DNA of 64,000 bases, from the NCBI GenBank assembly GCA_934256595.1, contig CAKQOW010000006.1, forward strand, positions 1 through 64,000, given 5' to 3'. Below, piece by piece: positions 17,452 to 26,957 of the stretch. Source of the stretch: an uncultured Clostridia bacterium. GTDB taxonomy: Bacteria > Bacillota > Clostridia > Peptostreptococcales > Anaerovoracaceae. The notes beneath the pieces are model-generated. The model saw nothing but the letters and a program-made list of their open reading frames with translations. It did no database searches and was not told the origin of the DNA. The stretch's first letter is position 1. Each line of letters begins with the position of its first letter. Position numbers and translations under genes: made by a program.

Positions 17452-18564
17452 TTATTTGGCTGAATGGTGCGATATATTCAGCATTATTCCCATTGCGCCG
17501 GTAAAAATCAGCAGCGCGTTGCCTCCGTAGCTTACAAACGGAAGTATAATTCCCGTAGGCGGCATTGATGAAGTTACTACCGCAATGTTTAATATAACCT
17601 GTATTGCAAGCATTGCTGTAATTCCCGATGCTAAAAGCATACTGAAACGGTCAGGCGCATTGATGCAGATATGAACGCATCTCCATATCAGCACCAGATA
17701 AGCTGCCATCAGTATCATTATACCTACAAATCCAAGTTCCTCTCCTATTATGGCAATTATAAAGTCGTTCTGAGGCTCCGGCAGATACAGGTTTTTTTGT
17801 ATGCTCTTGCCCAGCCCAAGCCCGAAAAGTCCTCCCGAGCCCAGCGCCAGAAGCGACTGACACACCTGATATCCGTCGCCCAGAGGGTCTGCAAAGGGGT
17901 CCATGAAGCTTGTAGCTCTGCTCAGTCTGTAGCCGTCCTTATCCGTAAATATCAGCAGACAGCCCGCTAAAATACCAAGCCCCCCTGCAATTCCCAGATA
18001 TTTAAGTTCAAGCCCCGCCACAAACATTATAGCCACTATAATTCCTACAACGGTAATCGCCGTAGACATATTTGGCTGAAACATTATCAGTCCTCCGAAT
18101 ATGCCGCACAGCAGCATAAGAAACAGTATGGATTTGAGCTGATATATTTTCTCCGCGCTTGTGCTTAAGTACGAGGATACGAAAATTATAACTGCAAGTT
18201 TGGCAATTTCACCGGGCATTATTGTTATAGGGCCGATTTCTATCCATCTTGTCGCACCGTTGATATTAGTTCCCACATGCGGTATGAGAAGCGCAACAAG
18301 CAGCAGTATGCTTCCAATCAGTATTGGAAATGCCCATTTTTTATATTTTTTATAATTTATTCTTGACAGAACAAACATAACTATAAGCCCCGCTGCTGCC
18401 CATATCGTATCTCTTATCAGATAGGCGTAGGCGTTTCCCGTCTTTGAAAGCGCGCTGTAATAGCTGGCGCTGAATACCATTATTACTCCAAATACGGTAA
18501 GCGCCAGTGTCAGAAGCACTATAACAAAATCTCCGGTTTTTCTTGCTCTTTTAATAGTTTCCAT
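17452..18564 (-). CDS. ftsW: SEDS peptidoglycan polymerase FtsW/SpoVE
   Basis: A 370-aa polytopic membrane protein of the SEDS family, the glycan-chain polymerase that works with a class B PBP at the septum. About ten hydrophobic helices can be counted. The conserved segments FQPNMSTA, GDGYQVCQSLLALGSGGLFGLGLG and the C-terminal MPPTGIILPFVSYGG are present. The start overlaps the murD stop (TGATG), so translation is coupled. The partner PBP is encoded in the same cluster (23467-25470). FtsW and SpoVE cannot be separated from sequence alone; cluster position favours FtsW, and in sporeformers SpoVE has a similar context. Confidence 0.93.
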   Translation of the reverse strand: METIKRARKTGDFVIVLLTLALTVFGVIMVFSASYYSALSKTGNAYAYLIRDTIWAAAGLIVMFVLSRINYKKYKKWAFPILIGSILLLVALLIPHVGTNINGATRWIEIGPITIMPGEIAKLAVIIFVSSYLSTSAEKIYQLKSILFLMLLCGIFGGLIMFQPNMSTAITVVGIIVAIMFVAGLELKYLGIAGGLGILAGCLLIFTDKDGYRLSRATSFMDPFADPLGDGYQVCQSLLALGSGGLFGLGLGKSIQKNLYLPEPQNDFIIAIIGEELGFVGIMILMAAYLVLIWRCVHICINAPDRFSMLLASGITAMLAIQVILNIAVVTSSMPPTGIILPFVSYGGNALLIFTGAMGIMLNISHHSAK

Positions 18565-19934
18565 CAGCGTCCCAGTCTTTCCACAAGAATTTTAAAATGT
18601 TCTCCCCTCTGCTCGAAGTTGCTGTACATATCCCAGCTTGCGCATGCAGGCGAAAGCAGCACCGCATCTCCCGGCTGCGCCGTTTCGAAGGCCAGATTTG
18701 TCGCCTCTTCAAGGTTTTTGACCATAGTGTATGAATCAAAGCCTGCAGCGTCTGCCGCATTCTTTATATCTTCCGCATCTCTGCCGTAGAGCATCATATG
18801 CTTTACTTTGCCCGAAAGCTCTGCTGCAAGAGGAGCGAAGTCCTGTTTTTTGGCATCTCCGCCCGCCAGAAGTATTATGTTCTTTTTGAGGGCTTTGAGG
18901 GCCGTAATTGTAGCGTCTGTATTGGTGCCTTTTGAGTCGTTGTAGAATTTAACGCCGTCAACCTCTCCGCAGTATTCTATTCTGTGCTCAACACCGCCAA
19001 ACTCACGCAGTGTTTCTGATATAACCTCAGGCTCTATGCCTGCAAAATAGCTTATGGCTGCTGCTGCCAGAGCGTTTTCAAGGTTATGGTCGCCTATAAT
19101 CCTGAGTTCCTCGGCCTTGCATATATTTATGATTTCGCCTTTTTCGTTTTTTATAACTATATTACCATAGCTTACATAAGCGCCGAAGTTAAGTATTTCT
19201 CTGCGGCTGAAAGGAACAACAGTTGCTTTGCAGCCCTCTGCCAGCTTCCGGCACAGTTTATCGTCGTAATTTATAACAAGGTAGTCTCCGGCCGTCTGGT
19301 TTTTGAACACATTGGCCTTGGCTCTGCCGTAGTTTTCCATTGTTTTGTGTCTGTTGAGGTGGTCAGGGGTCAGGTTTAAAACAGCTGACACAGCGGGCTT
19401 GAAATATTTAACGGTTTCAAGCTGGAAGCTGCTGGTTTCTGTAATAAGCCAGGAGTCCTCCTCCGCCTCAAGTGATTTGGATATTACTGCAACGCCTATA
19501 TTGCCCACCACATAGGTTTTTCTCTTTGCATTTTTGAATATTTCACCCACAAGGGTTGTAGTTGTTGTTTTGCCGTTGGTGCCTGTTATTGCCACATAGT
19601 TTCCTCTGCCGACTCTGTATGCAATTTCAAGCTCCCCTATTATCTCTGCGCCTGCCGCTTCCGCTTCCTTTATGAAGTCAAGCTCCGGAGATACTCCCGG
19701 ACTTAAAACGAGCATATCATAATCTCCCGGATTTTCAGGATTTCTGCCAAAGAAGCCTTTGATGCCTCTGTCCTCCATAAAAGCCAGAAGCTGCGGCTCC
19801 ATATCTTCCTCAGGCTTTGAATCCTGCACCCATACCTTTGCTCCCAGCTTTGAGAGAGCCTGCATCGCAGCCTTTCCTGATTTGCCAAGTCCTACTACAA
19901 GCGCTTTTCTGTCTTTAAAATTATCCTGATTCAT
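18564..19934 (-). CDS. murD: UDP-N-acetylmuramoyl-L-alanine--D-glutamate ligase
   Basis: Cytoplasmic Mur ligase adding D-glutamate to UDP-MurNAc-L-Ala with ATP. The 456-aa product has an N-terminal Rossmann UDP-binding domain (ALVVGLGKSGKAAMQAL), the ATPase P-loop AITGTNGKTTTTTLVGE, the LTPDHLNRHKTMENY segment and the C-terminal ligand domain with FYNDSKGTNTDAT. An ATG 18 bases further upstream (19952) is possible, but GAGGAG sits 9 bases before the ATG at 19934. The 3' end overlaps ftsW by one base. Confidence 0.97.
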   Translation of the reverse strand: MNQDNFKDRKALVVGLGKSGKAAMQALSKLGAKVWVQDSKPEEDMEPQLLAFMEDRGIKGFFGRNPENPGDYDMLVLSPGVSPELDFIKEAEAAGAEIIGELEIAYRVGRGNYVAITGTNGKTTTTTLVGEIFKNAKRKTYVVGNIGVAVISKSLEAEEDSWLITETSSFQLETVKYFKPAVSAVLNLTPDHLNRHKTMENYGRAKANVFKNQTAGDYLVINYDDKLCRKLAEGCKATVVPFSRREILNFGAYVSYGNIVIKNEKGEIINICKAEELRIIGDHNLENALAAAAISYFAGIEPEVISETLREFGGVEHRIEYCGEVDGVKFYNDSKGTNTDATITALKALKKNIILLAGGDAKKQDFAPLAAELSGKVKHMMLYGRDAEDIKNAADAAGFDSYTMVKNLEEATNLAFETAQPGDAVLLSPACASWDMYSNFEQRGEHFKILVERLGR

Positions 19935-19958
19935 AGCTTCATCTCCTCGCAAAATTCT

Positions 19959-20921
19959 TTATAATCCTACAATCACAAGTCCTGCCGCACAGCATACAAA
20001 CGTAAATGCCCAGAACATCATAACCACCGCTTTTTCGGACATGCCGCCAAGCTCGAAATGATGATGTATCGGTGACATTCTGAATACTCTTTTGCCTGTT
20101 GCCTTAAAGCTTACAACCTGTATTACAACAGAGAGCGCCTCTATAACATATACAAGTCCCGCAATAAGCAGCAGAAGCTCCATTTTCATAAGAATAGCCG
20201 CCGCTGTTATGGCGCCGCCCAGCGCAAGGGAGCCTGTATCTCCCATAAACACCTTTGCCGGATTTCTGTTAAATACGAGAAATCCAAGGCACGCGCCTGT
20301 CACTGCTCCGCAGAACACAGCAGGAGAGCTCATACCGTACATGCCTGCCACAAGGGCAAAGAAAAGCGATGCGAAAGCTGTGCAGCCCGATGCCAGACCG
20401 TCAAGTCCGTCTGTAAGGTTAACGCTGTTGGTCATTGCTACAACAGTGAATATTATAAACGGTATATACCAGCCGCCGAAGTCAACATATATGTCTGCAA
20501 AAGGTATATATACAAGCGTGCCGTCAGGTGTTGCAAAAGCCGCCCAGCACGCTATGGCTGCCGCTATTGCAAACTGAAACACGATTTTCTGCCACGCTCT
20601 GAGACCCAGATTGTGTTTTTTGATGACCTTGATAAAGTCATCGAGAAATCCCACAAGACCGAAAGCCAGCATAACGATAACCATTGCGGCCGTCTCTATA
20701 TTGATGCCTCCTATGATAAACGCCGTAAGCGCCGCCGATATTATTATGGCAACTCCGCCCATACTCGGCGTACCTGCCTTGGCCTGATGAGATTTTGGTC
20801 CTTCCTCTCTGATGTTCTGTCCCATCTGTTTTTTTCTTAAAACAGGTATTTCAACTGATGTAAATAAAACAGCTAGTGCAAATGCCACTGCAATGGCAAT
20901 TATAATCTTTACCGTATACAT
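19959..20921 (-). CDS. mraY: Phospho-N-acetylmuramoyl-pentapeptide transferase
   Basis: Integral membrane transferase that moves phospho-MurNAc-pentapeptide from UDP to undecaprenyl phosphate to form lipid I. The 320-aa length matches Gram-positive MraY. Multiple membrane helices are evident. Conserved segments are GTPSMGGVAII, FLDDFIKVIKKHNLGL (Asp cluster), NLTDGLDGLASG, FMGDTGSLALGG and the C-terminal MSPIHHHFEL. It follows murF by 8 bases. GGAG lies about 10 bases before the ATG. Confidence 0.97.
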   Translation of the reverse strand: MYTVKIIIAIAVAFALAVLFTSVEIPVLRKKQMGQNIREEGPKSHQAKAGTPSMGGVAIIISAALTAFIIGGINIETAAMVIVMLAFGLVGFLDDFIKVIKKHNLGLRAWQKIVFQFAIAAAIACWAAFATPDGTLVYIPFADIYVDFGGWYIPFIIFTVVAMTNSVNLTDGLDGLASGCTAFASLFFALVAGMYGMSSPAVFCGAVTGACLGFLVFNRNPAKVFMGDTGSLALGGAITAAAILMKMELLLLIAGLVYVIEALSVVIQVVSFKATGKRVFRMSPIHHHFELGGMSEKAVVMMFWAFTFVCCAAGLVIVGL

Positions 20922-20929
20922 GATTTCAA

Positions 20930-22303
20930 CTACTCCATAATCCTTTTCACTATCAGATCCATTGCCATGCCTCGTGAGCCTTTGACAAGAACAACGTCGC
21001 CTGATTTAATAATGTTTTTCATTTCTTTAAGAAATTCGTTTTTTGTTTTGTAATATTTAACATTTTCGGCGCTCATGGATTTCAGTGCGCCGTCTTTAAT
21101 ATACTCCGCATCGTCTCCGATTGCAATAAGCATATCGACAGATTTGTCTGAAGCATATTCTCCCACCTCAGTATGATATCTCGGGCTTTCCTTTCCCTGC
21201 TCAAACATATCTCCAAGGATTGCCACCTTGCGAAGCCCCTTTGCCGACATAAGCACGTCTATGGCCGCTTTCATCGACGCAGGGCTGGCGTTGTAGGTAT
21301 CGTCTATGACCTTGATGCCGTTTTTACCCTTGACCGAAAGTCTCTTGTCGGTAAATTCAAGGCTTTGAAGTCCTGCCGCGGCTTCCTCCACCGAAACTCC
21401 GGCCTCAAGTCCCGCCGCTATGGCAAGAGCCGCATTGACCGCATTGTGTCTGCCCGGAACAGGCAGCTGGATTCTTGTCGCCTTTTCTTTGTATTCCAGT
21501 GTGAATTCCACACCGTTTTCGGCACTGTCGTTTATATTGTACACATAAACCTGACTGCCTGCAGCCGCGCCTACCTTAACCAGTCGGTACTCCGTATCGC
21601 ATAGGGCGCCGAGAAAATCGTCATCGCCGTTTACTATAAGGACATTGTCTTTGCCGAAGTATGCTGTAATCTCCATTTTGGCTTTGAATATGTTTTCCCT
21701 GCTGCCAAGGTATTCAATATGTGCCGTACCTATATTGGTTATTATCCCTATATCCGGTCTTGCAATACCTGCAAGAAATTCTATTTCGCCGGGCCGGTCC
21801 ATACCCATTTCGAGTATGCCTATCTCTGTATCCGGGTCAAATCCCAGAATGCTCAGCGGAAGCCCTATGTGGTTGTTGAAGTTGCCTTTGGTCTTGGCTG
21901 TCTTGAACTTCCCGCCGCATACGGCTTTGACCATATCGCTGGTGCCGGTTTTGCCGACGCTTCCCGTAACCCCGATAACCTTTATATTCATATGCTCTCT
22001 GTAGTATGAGGCTATATCCTGCAGAGCCTTAACGGTATCATCTACCAGCACTGCGCTCATACCCTCCGGGATTTTGTCTGTATAGCTGCTGTCATCTATG
22101 AGAGCTGCGCTGCAGCCGTTTTCAAAAGCTGCAGCTGTAAATTTGTGTCCGTCGGTGTTCTCTCCTCTTATGGCTGCAAACAGGTTGCCTGCCGATGCTG
22201 TCCTTGAGTCTATGGACACCCCCGTTATATATTGTGTTTCATCGCCCTGCAGCAGTCTGCCGCCTGAGGCCGTTATTATCTGTCTTAGGTTCAGTTTGTT
22301 CAT
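20930..22303 (-). CDS. murF: UDP-N-acetylmuramoyl-tripeptide--D-alanyl-D-alanine ligase
   Basis: Mur ligase that adds the D-Ala-D-Ala dipeptide to complete the UDP-MurNAc-pentapeptide. The 457-aa protein has the full three-domain layout: N-terminal domain (VSIDSRTASAGNLFAAI), P-loop VIGVTGSVGKTGTSDMV, the KGNFNNHIGLPLSIL and ILEMGMDRPGEIE segments, and the C-terminal domain (VIDDTYNASPASMKAAID, GDMFEQG). It overlaps the murE stop by one base (TGATG), so translation is coupled. Unlike murE next to it, it is complete. Confidence 0.96.
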   Translation of the reverse strand: MNKLNLRQIITASGGRLLQGDETQYITGVSIDSRTASAGNLFAAIRGENTDGHKFTAAAFENGCSAALIDDSSYTDKIPEGMSAVLVDDTVKALQDIASYYREHMNIKVIGVTGSVGKTGTSDMVKAVCGGKFKTAKTKGNFNNHIGLPLSILGFDPDTEIGILEMGMDRPGEIEFLAGIARPDIGIITNIGTAHIEYLGSRENIFKAKMEITAYFGKDNVLIVNGDDDFLGALCDTEYRLVKVGAAAGSQVYVYNINDSAENGVEFTLEYKEKATRIQLPVPGRHNAVNAALAIAAGLEAGVSVEEAAAGLQSLEFTDKRLSVKGKNGIKVIDDTYNASPASMKAAIDVLMSAKGLRKVAILGDMFEQGKESPRYHTEVGEYASDKSVDMLIAIGDDAEYIKDGALKSMSAENVKYYKTKNEFLKEMKNIIKSGDVVLVKGSRGMAMDLIVKRIME

Positions 22304-23463
22304 CAGTATTTTTCCTCTAAAAACTCCTTTAGTATTCTGGCATCATCAAAGGGCAGTTTTTTGTCCCCTATTATCTGATATTTTTCGTGTCCCTTGCCGG
22401 CTACAATTATGAGTGTGTTTTTTCTTGCAAGCACAGCTGCCTTTCGGATTGCTTTTTTTCTGTCCGGTATGACAGAATAGGCGGCGCCAGTGCTGTATAC
22501 TCCCTCTTCTATTCTCGCCGTTATGTCCTCCGGGTCCTCACCTCTCGGATTATCGCTTGTAACTATTACATAATCACTGTAGTGGCCTGCGATTTCGCCC
22601 ATTTTGAAGCGTTTGTCGGTGTCTCGCTGTCCGCCGCAGCCGAACATGCATATTATCTGTCCGTCTGTCAGATCTCTGGCCGTCCGAAGAAGCCTTTCGA
22701 GGGCGTCAGGCGTATGGGCAAAGTCAACTATGGCTCTGATATCATCTCTGTTCCATACAAGCTGCCATCTGCCCGGCACGCTTTTGAGGGTTTCAATCCC
22801 CGCTTTGATTTTGTCAAATTCTATGCCGTATTCATGCGCAAGCCCTATGGCTGTAAGAGCGTCATATGCAAACTGCGCTCCCGGCATCGAAAGCCTTACG
22901 GCTCCCGCATATTCTCCCTTTATATATATCTCCAGCTCCTGCCCCGTAATATCCGAGGCCGCCGTCTTTCCGAAATAATCGGAACGTCTGTCTTTCATTG
23001 AAACGGAGGCCAGTTTATCTTTTTTGCCGTAGCTTTCCAGTATCTTTCGCCCCCAGCAGTCATCTGCATTTACGGCTCCGCCCTTGAGATTTCTTTCAAA
23101 GAGCAGACATTTGCATCTGAAATATTCCTCCATTGTTTTGTGGTAATCCAGATGGTCCTGTGTCAGATTTGTAAATGCTCCATAGGAAATCTCCGTATCG
23201 TCAAGTCTGCCCTGCACAAGGCCGTGAGAGGAGGCCTCTATAACGCAGCAGTCCATATGCTTTGAATCCATTTTGTCAAAGTATGTACGAAGCAGTTCCC
23301 TGCCCGGAGTCGTGTTTACAGGACTGTATTCCTCTTCCCCTATCTGATGGGTTATCGTGCCTATCAGCCCTGTTTTTTTGCCGCTGTAGCATAGTATATT
23401 TCTAAGCATATATGATGCTGTAGTTTTGCCATTCGTTCCCGTTATTGCGAAAACATCTGTCAA
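22303..23463 (-). CDS. murE: MurE-type ligase without the N-terminal UDP-binding domain
   Basis: UDP-MurNAc-tripeptide synthetase family: adds the third stem-peptide residue. The P-loop GTNGKTT is at residues 9-15 of 386, whereas full MurE proteins (about 480-500 aa) have it near residue 110, so the first domain, which binds the UDP end of the substrate, is missing. The ATPase and C-terminal domains look intact: VIEASSHGLVQGRLD, the lysine in YFRCKCLLFER, FAHTPDALE, and DNPRGEDP, the motif linked to meso-diaminopimelate. The start is TTG with GGGAG about 10 bases upstream; a stop codon lies two codons before it, so no longer reading is possible in this frame. The spoVD gene ends 4 bases upstream, leaving no space for a lost exon-like fragment. 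Confidence 0.88.
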   Translation of the reverse strand: MTDVFAITGTNGKTTASYMLRNILCYSGKKTGLIGTITHQIGEEEYSPVNTTPGRELLRTYFDKMDSKHMDCCVIEASSHGLVQGRLDDTEISYGAFTNLTQDHLDYHKTMEEYFRCKCLLFERNLKGGAVNADDCWGRKILESYGKKDKLASVSMKDRRSDYFGKTAASDITGQELEIYIKGEYAGAVRLSMPGAQFAYDALTAIGLAHEYGIEFDKIKAGIETLKSVPGRWQLVWNRDDIRAIVDFAHTPDALERLLRTARDLTDGQIICMFGCGGQRDTDKRFKMGEIAGHYSDYVIVTSDNPRGEDPEDITARIEEGVYSTGAAYSVIPDRKKAIRKAAVLARKNTLIIVAGKGHEKYQIIGDKKLPFDDARILKEFLEEKY

Positions 23464-23466
23464 ATT

Positions 23467-25470
23467 CTAGTCACTCCCGTAAATATACACTGTGCTGTTC
23501 TTTTCAACCTTGGTTCCCGCCTTTGGATACTGGTCCTTAACCTTGAAGTCCTTATTCTTATCTCCCGACTGAACCTTGTATTTGAGAGAAGAACCGCCTA
23601 AAATGCCTATTGCATCACTTAAACTTTCGCCTGTAATATCAGGCACCTCTGTCTTTTTTGCCTCGATTTCCTTTTTTTCTTCATCGGAATACTGAGGCTC
23701 TATTCCCATATATCTTACTGCCTCTGAAATTATTTCCTTGGCGCCGGGCGCTGCGGTCTGGCTTCCGTATTTGATGCCCTTAGGGTTATCAACTATTACG
23801 AGCACCGCCACCTTGGGATCGTTCATTGGAGCCATCCCTATAAACGAGGAATAGGTTTCCTCAAGATAGCCACCCTTTACGGTATCCGGCTTGTTGGCCG
23901 TACCTGTCTTGCCGCCAACTCTGTAGCCCTCTACCTTGGCTGTGCCTGCGCCGCCGTCCGACACAACATACTCCATAATCTCACACATTTCGTCTGCTGT
24001 TTTTTCGGACAGTATCTGTCTTACTGTTTCAGGTTCATATTTTTCGACTGTATTGCCGTCCTTGTCTTTGAGTTCCCTGACTATGCGCGGCTTCATCATA
24101 ACGCCGTCATTGCCTATTGCCGATACTGCCGTTATAAGCTGTATCGGAGTCACCGCAATACCCTGACCGTAGGACATTGTTGCAAGCCCTACAGGTCCTG
24201 CCGTATCCTTGCTCTGAAGTATTGCGCTTCCCTCGCCGGGATAGTCTATTCCTGTCTTTCCGGTTATTCCGAAAAGATTCATATATTCATAGTATTTCTC
24301 AATACCCGTGCGAAGCCCCAGCTGCATAAACACAGGGTTGCAGGAGTTTCCTACAGCTTCTTTGAGATTTTCGGTGCCGTGAGGATTACCTCTCCTCCAG
24401 CAGTGCAGCGTTGTATCCGCAACCTTGTAGCTGCCTGTGCATACAAAGGACTCGTTCATATTCGTAAGCCCCTCTTCAAGAGCTATCGAGGTTGTCAGAA
24501 GCTTGAAAGTCGAGCCCGGCTCATAGGTGTCTGAAACCAGCGGGTTTCTCCACATTCTGTTCCAGTACCCAAGTTTCTCCTTGTCTGTCATTTTTTCAAG
24601 TTTTTTCTGTTCCGATTTTTTGGTCGGTGTTCTCGGGTCGTTAGGGTCATAATCCGGAGTCACCGCCATAGCCAGCACATCTCCGTTTTCAGGATCCATA
24701 ACTATGCACATTACTCTGTCCGAAGAGGTTTTTTTCTGAACCTTTGCGATTGCATTCTCCACATAGTTCTGTATTACCTGATCCACCGTAAGCACAAGGC
24801 TAAGTCCGTCCTCCGGCTCATAGTATTTCTCAAGACCGTATGACAGTCCGTTTCCTGCAACGTCTGTGTTTTTGATCCATCTGCCCGAAACGCCTGTCAG
24901 GTATTCATTGTACTGAAGCTCTATTCCCGAAAGCCCTACATTATCGTCTGTAACGCTGCCTATCAGATGCGAGGCAAATGAGCCCAGCGGATAGTATCTT
25001 TTGGTATCCTCCGATATTTCTATTCCCGGAAGTTCCTTTTCTCTGATCTTATCTGCCGTTTCCTTGTCAATACCCTTTGAAATCTTGACAAGCGACTGCT
25101 CCTTTGTAACAAGCGTTCTTACTTCCTCCGCGTCCATATCAAGTATGGTTGAGAGGGCTGAAACGCAGGTGTCAAGAGCTGCCTGCTTTTTTTCTTCGGT
25201 GCTTCCCGATTTAACGTTTGCAGGTCTTGCCCATACGGAATAAGACGAGCCGCTTACTGCAAGCTCTGCTCCGTTTCTGTCATATATTGTTCCCCTTTTT
25301 GCTTCAACCGGTGTGTCTCTGGTCTGCTGCTCGACTGCTTTTTCGGTCATAGCGTCAGCCTTGATAATCTGCCAGTAGCCTACACGAAAGCATAGTATAA
25401 CCAGCAGCGCGCACACGATGCCGAAAGCTATTATTAATCTTTTTCTGTTTAACCCTGATACCTTTAACAT
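23467..25470 (-). CDS. spoVD: Class B penicillin-binding protein with PASTA domain (SpoVD/FtsI type)
   Basis: A 667-aa D,D-transpeptidase that cross-links septal or spore-cortex peptidoglycan with its SEDS partner. One N-terminal membrane anchor (about 11-31) is followed by a dimerisation domain (RGTIYDRNGAELAVS) and the transpeptidase domain with the active-site serine in EPGSTFKLL, SxN in VGNSCNPVFM and KTGT in GGKTGTANKPD. A single C-terminal PASTA domain follows (about 605-667, VPDITGESLSDAI). The PASTA domain makes it SpoVD-like in naming, but it is also the only class B PBP in this dcw cluster. No ribosome site is close to the ATG; GGAGG lies more than 20 bases upstream. Confidence 0.92.
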   Translation of the reverse strand: MLKVSGLNRKRLIIAFGIVCALLVILCFRVGYWQIIKADAMTEKAVEQQTRDTPVEAKRGTIYDRNGAELAVSGSSYSVWARPANVKSGSTEEKKQAALDTCVSALSTILDMDAEEVRTLVTKEQSLVKISKGIDKETADKIREKELPGIEISEDTKRYYPLGSFASHLIGSVTDDNVGLSGIELQYNEYLTGVSGRWIKNTDVAGNGLSYGLEKYYEPEDGLSLVLTVDQVIQNYVENAIAKVQKKTSSDRVMCIVMDPENGDVLAMAVTPDYDPNDPRTPTKKSEQKKLEKMTDKEKLGYWNRMWRNPLVSDTYEPGSTFKLLTTSIALEEGLTNMNESFVCTGSYKVADTTLHCWRRGNPHGTENLKEAVGNSCNPVFMQLGLRTGIEKYYEYMNLFGITGKTGIDYPGEGSAILQSKDTAGPVGLATMSYGQGIAVTPIQLITAVSAIGNDGVMMKPRIVRELKDKDGNTVEKYEPETVRQILSEKTADEMCEIMEYVVSDGGAGTAKVEGYRVGGKTGTANKPDTVKGGYLEETYSSFIGMAPMNDPKVAVLVIVDNPKGIKYGSQTAAPGAKEIISEAVRYMGIEPQYSDEEKKEIEAKKTEVPDITGESLSDAIGILGGSSLKYKVQSGDKNKDFKVKDQYPKAGTKVEKNSTVYIYGSD

Positions 25471-25575
25471 AAATATTCAAAAAGCCGGATTACTTCCTCC
25501 CTATAATTAAGTTATCCAGCTTCTCCTTTCACTATGCAATTCTTTTATCGTTATATACTAGTATATTTACTGCAA

Positions 25576-26007
25576 TCAATTATATGCCTCTTCCTTTACT
25601 GTAGCTGCGAAATCCTTTGGAGCTGTAATATCACTAACATAGACGATCTGGCTGGCGGAAGGATATTTCATTCCCAGCTTGCCGCTTGCCTTTTTTTCCA
25701 GAACAGTAACGCTGTTGGCCGTCTGGAGCTTGATATCTATATCTTCGATTTCTCTTGCAAGCTCGTTGTTTTCCATGGTAAGTCTGTTTATCTGGTACTG
25801 CAGTGTCGCCGCAAATGCCGACGATATTATAATTGCAATACACATAATGCCGAAAAGAACCGTAAGCGCCAGCAGTCTTTTTTTGTCCCTGGCTGCAATA
25901 CCGCTGTCTGCAGGCTTTGCCTTTGGTTTATTAAGTTGTTCAGGTTTCATGTCAAAGCCGTATTTTCTGTAGCTTTCTTCGTACTGATACCAGTTTGCTG
26001 CCTGCAT
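25576..26007 (-). CDS. ftsL: FtsL-like division protein
   Basis: A 143-aa bitopic membrane protein. The cytoplasmic N-terminus (about 1-45) is polar, followed by one hydrophobic helix (LLALTVLFGIMCIAIIISSA) and an extracellular coiled coil (YQINRLTMENNELAREIEDI). This architecture, the size and the position between rsmH and the class B PBP gene identify FtsL, the divisome subunit that pairs with a DivIC/FtsB-type protein and FtsQ. Sequence conservation in this family is low, so the call rests on topology and context. GAAAGGA lies 7-8 bases before the ATG. A 105-base gap separates it from spoVD. Confidence 0.82.
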   Translation of the reverse strand: MQAANWYQYEESYRKYGFDMKPEQLNKPKAKPADSGIAARDKKRLLALTVLFGIMCIAIIISSAFAATLQYQINRLTMENNELAREIEDIDIKLQTANSVTVLEKKASGKLGMKYPSASQIVYVSDITAPKDFAATVKEEAYN

Positions 26008-26021
26008 TGTTACGTTCCTTT

Positions 26022-26957
26022 CTATAGTTTCTCTATAATTCTTAATTTGGCACTGCGTGCTCTGTGATTGTTTTCGAGTTCTTCTTCACCCGGCGTTATC
26101 GGTTTCCCCGTTATTTTTCTGACGTCTGCCACCCTGCCGCACACACATACCGGAAATTCCGGCGGGCAGGTGCAGGGGTTCACTCTCCTGTTGAAACATT
26201 CCTTAACTATCCTGTCCTCTAAGGAGTGGAAAGTTATTATGCAGAGTCTGCCTCCCGGTGCAAGCACGTCGCAGAATTCCTCACAGGCTCTGCGAAGCTG
26301 TACAAGCTCGTCGTTTACCTCTATTCGGATTGCCTGAAAGGTTCTCTTGGCAGGGTGCGGTCCATCTCTTCTGGCTCTTGCCGGAATTGCCGCCTTGATT
26401 ATCTCCACCAGCTCTGCTGTGGTTTCAACAGGCTTGTCCTTGCGGAATTTAACGATAAAATCGGCTATTCGCGATGCCCATTTTTCCTCGCCGTACTTCC
26501 TGATTATATCTGTAAGCTCTGCGGCGCTGTATCTGTTGACAACATCATATGCCGTAAAGCTGTCCGACCGGTTCATGCGCATGTCAAGAGGCGCATCATT
26601 CATATATGAGAAGCCTCTCTGTGCATTGTCAAGCTGAAAGGAGGATACTCCCAGATCCAGCATGGCGCCGTCTACCTTCTCTATTCCAAGCTCATTCAGA
26701 ACGTCTTTGATATCTGAATAGTTGCTCTGAACAAAATGCTTCCGGCATGGGTATTTTTCAAGTCTTTTGCCTGCTGCCTCAAGCGCGTCACGGTCTCTGT
26801 CTATCCCTATAAATACAGCCTCCGGTGAAAGCCTTGAGCAAAGCTCTGAAGCATGTCCGCCTCCGCCCAGCGTGCCGTCTACATATATTCCGCTTTGTTT
26901 TATTGCAAGTCCGTCTATTGTTTCATTTAGAAGGACTGATGTGTGTTTAAATTCCAT
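26022..26957 (-). CDS. rsmH: 16S rRNA (cytosine(1402)-N(4))-methyltransferase
   Basis: SAM-dependent methyltransferase (MraW) acting on N4 of C1402 in 16S rRNA near the P site. The 311-aa product has [13 protein letters not shown], the SAM motif [42 protein letters not shown] and the late [12 protein letters not shown]. The ATG at 26957 lies inside the last codons of mraZ (11-base overlap). A TTG six bases upstream is possible but less likely. Second gene of the dcw cluster. Confidence 0.96.
   Translation of the reverse strand: MEFKHTSVLLNETIDGLAIKQSGIYVDGTLGGGGHASELCSRLSPEAVFIGIDRDRDALEAAGKRLEKYPCRKHFVQSNYSDIKDVLNELGIEKVDGAMLDLGVSSFQLDNAQRGFSYMNDAPLDMRMNRSDSFTAYDVVNRYSAAELTDIIRKYGEEKWASRIADFIVKFRKDKPVETTAELVEIIKAAIPARARRDGPHPAKRTFQAIRIEVNDELVQLRRACEEFCDVLAPGGRLCIITFHSLEDRIVKECFNRRVNPCTCPPEFPVCVCGRVADVRKITGKPITPGEEELENNHRARSAKLRIIEKL

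Noticed and set aside
22387..23001. A 204-codon plus-strand open frame inside the murE region.
   Set aside because: Antisense to conserved murE sequence, no family resemblance, no ribosome site.
23463..23600. A frameshift separating a lost N-terminal half of MurE.
   Set aside because: The sequence immediately upstream is the intact PASTA-domain end of the spoVD gene; there is no MurE-like N-terminal sequence in any frame.
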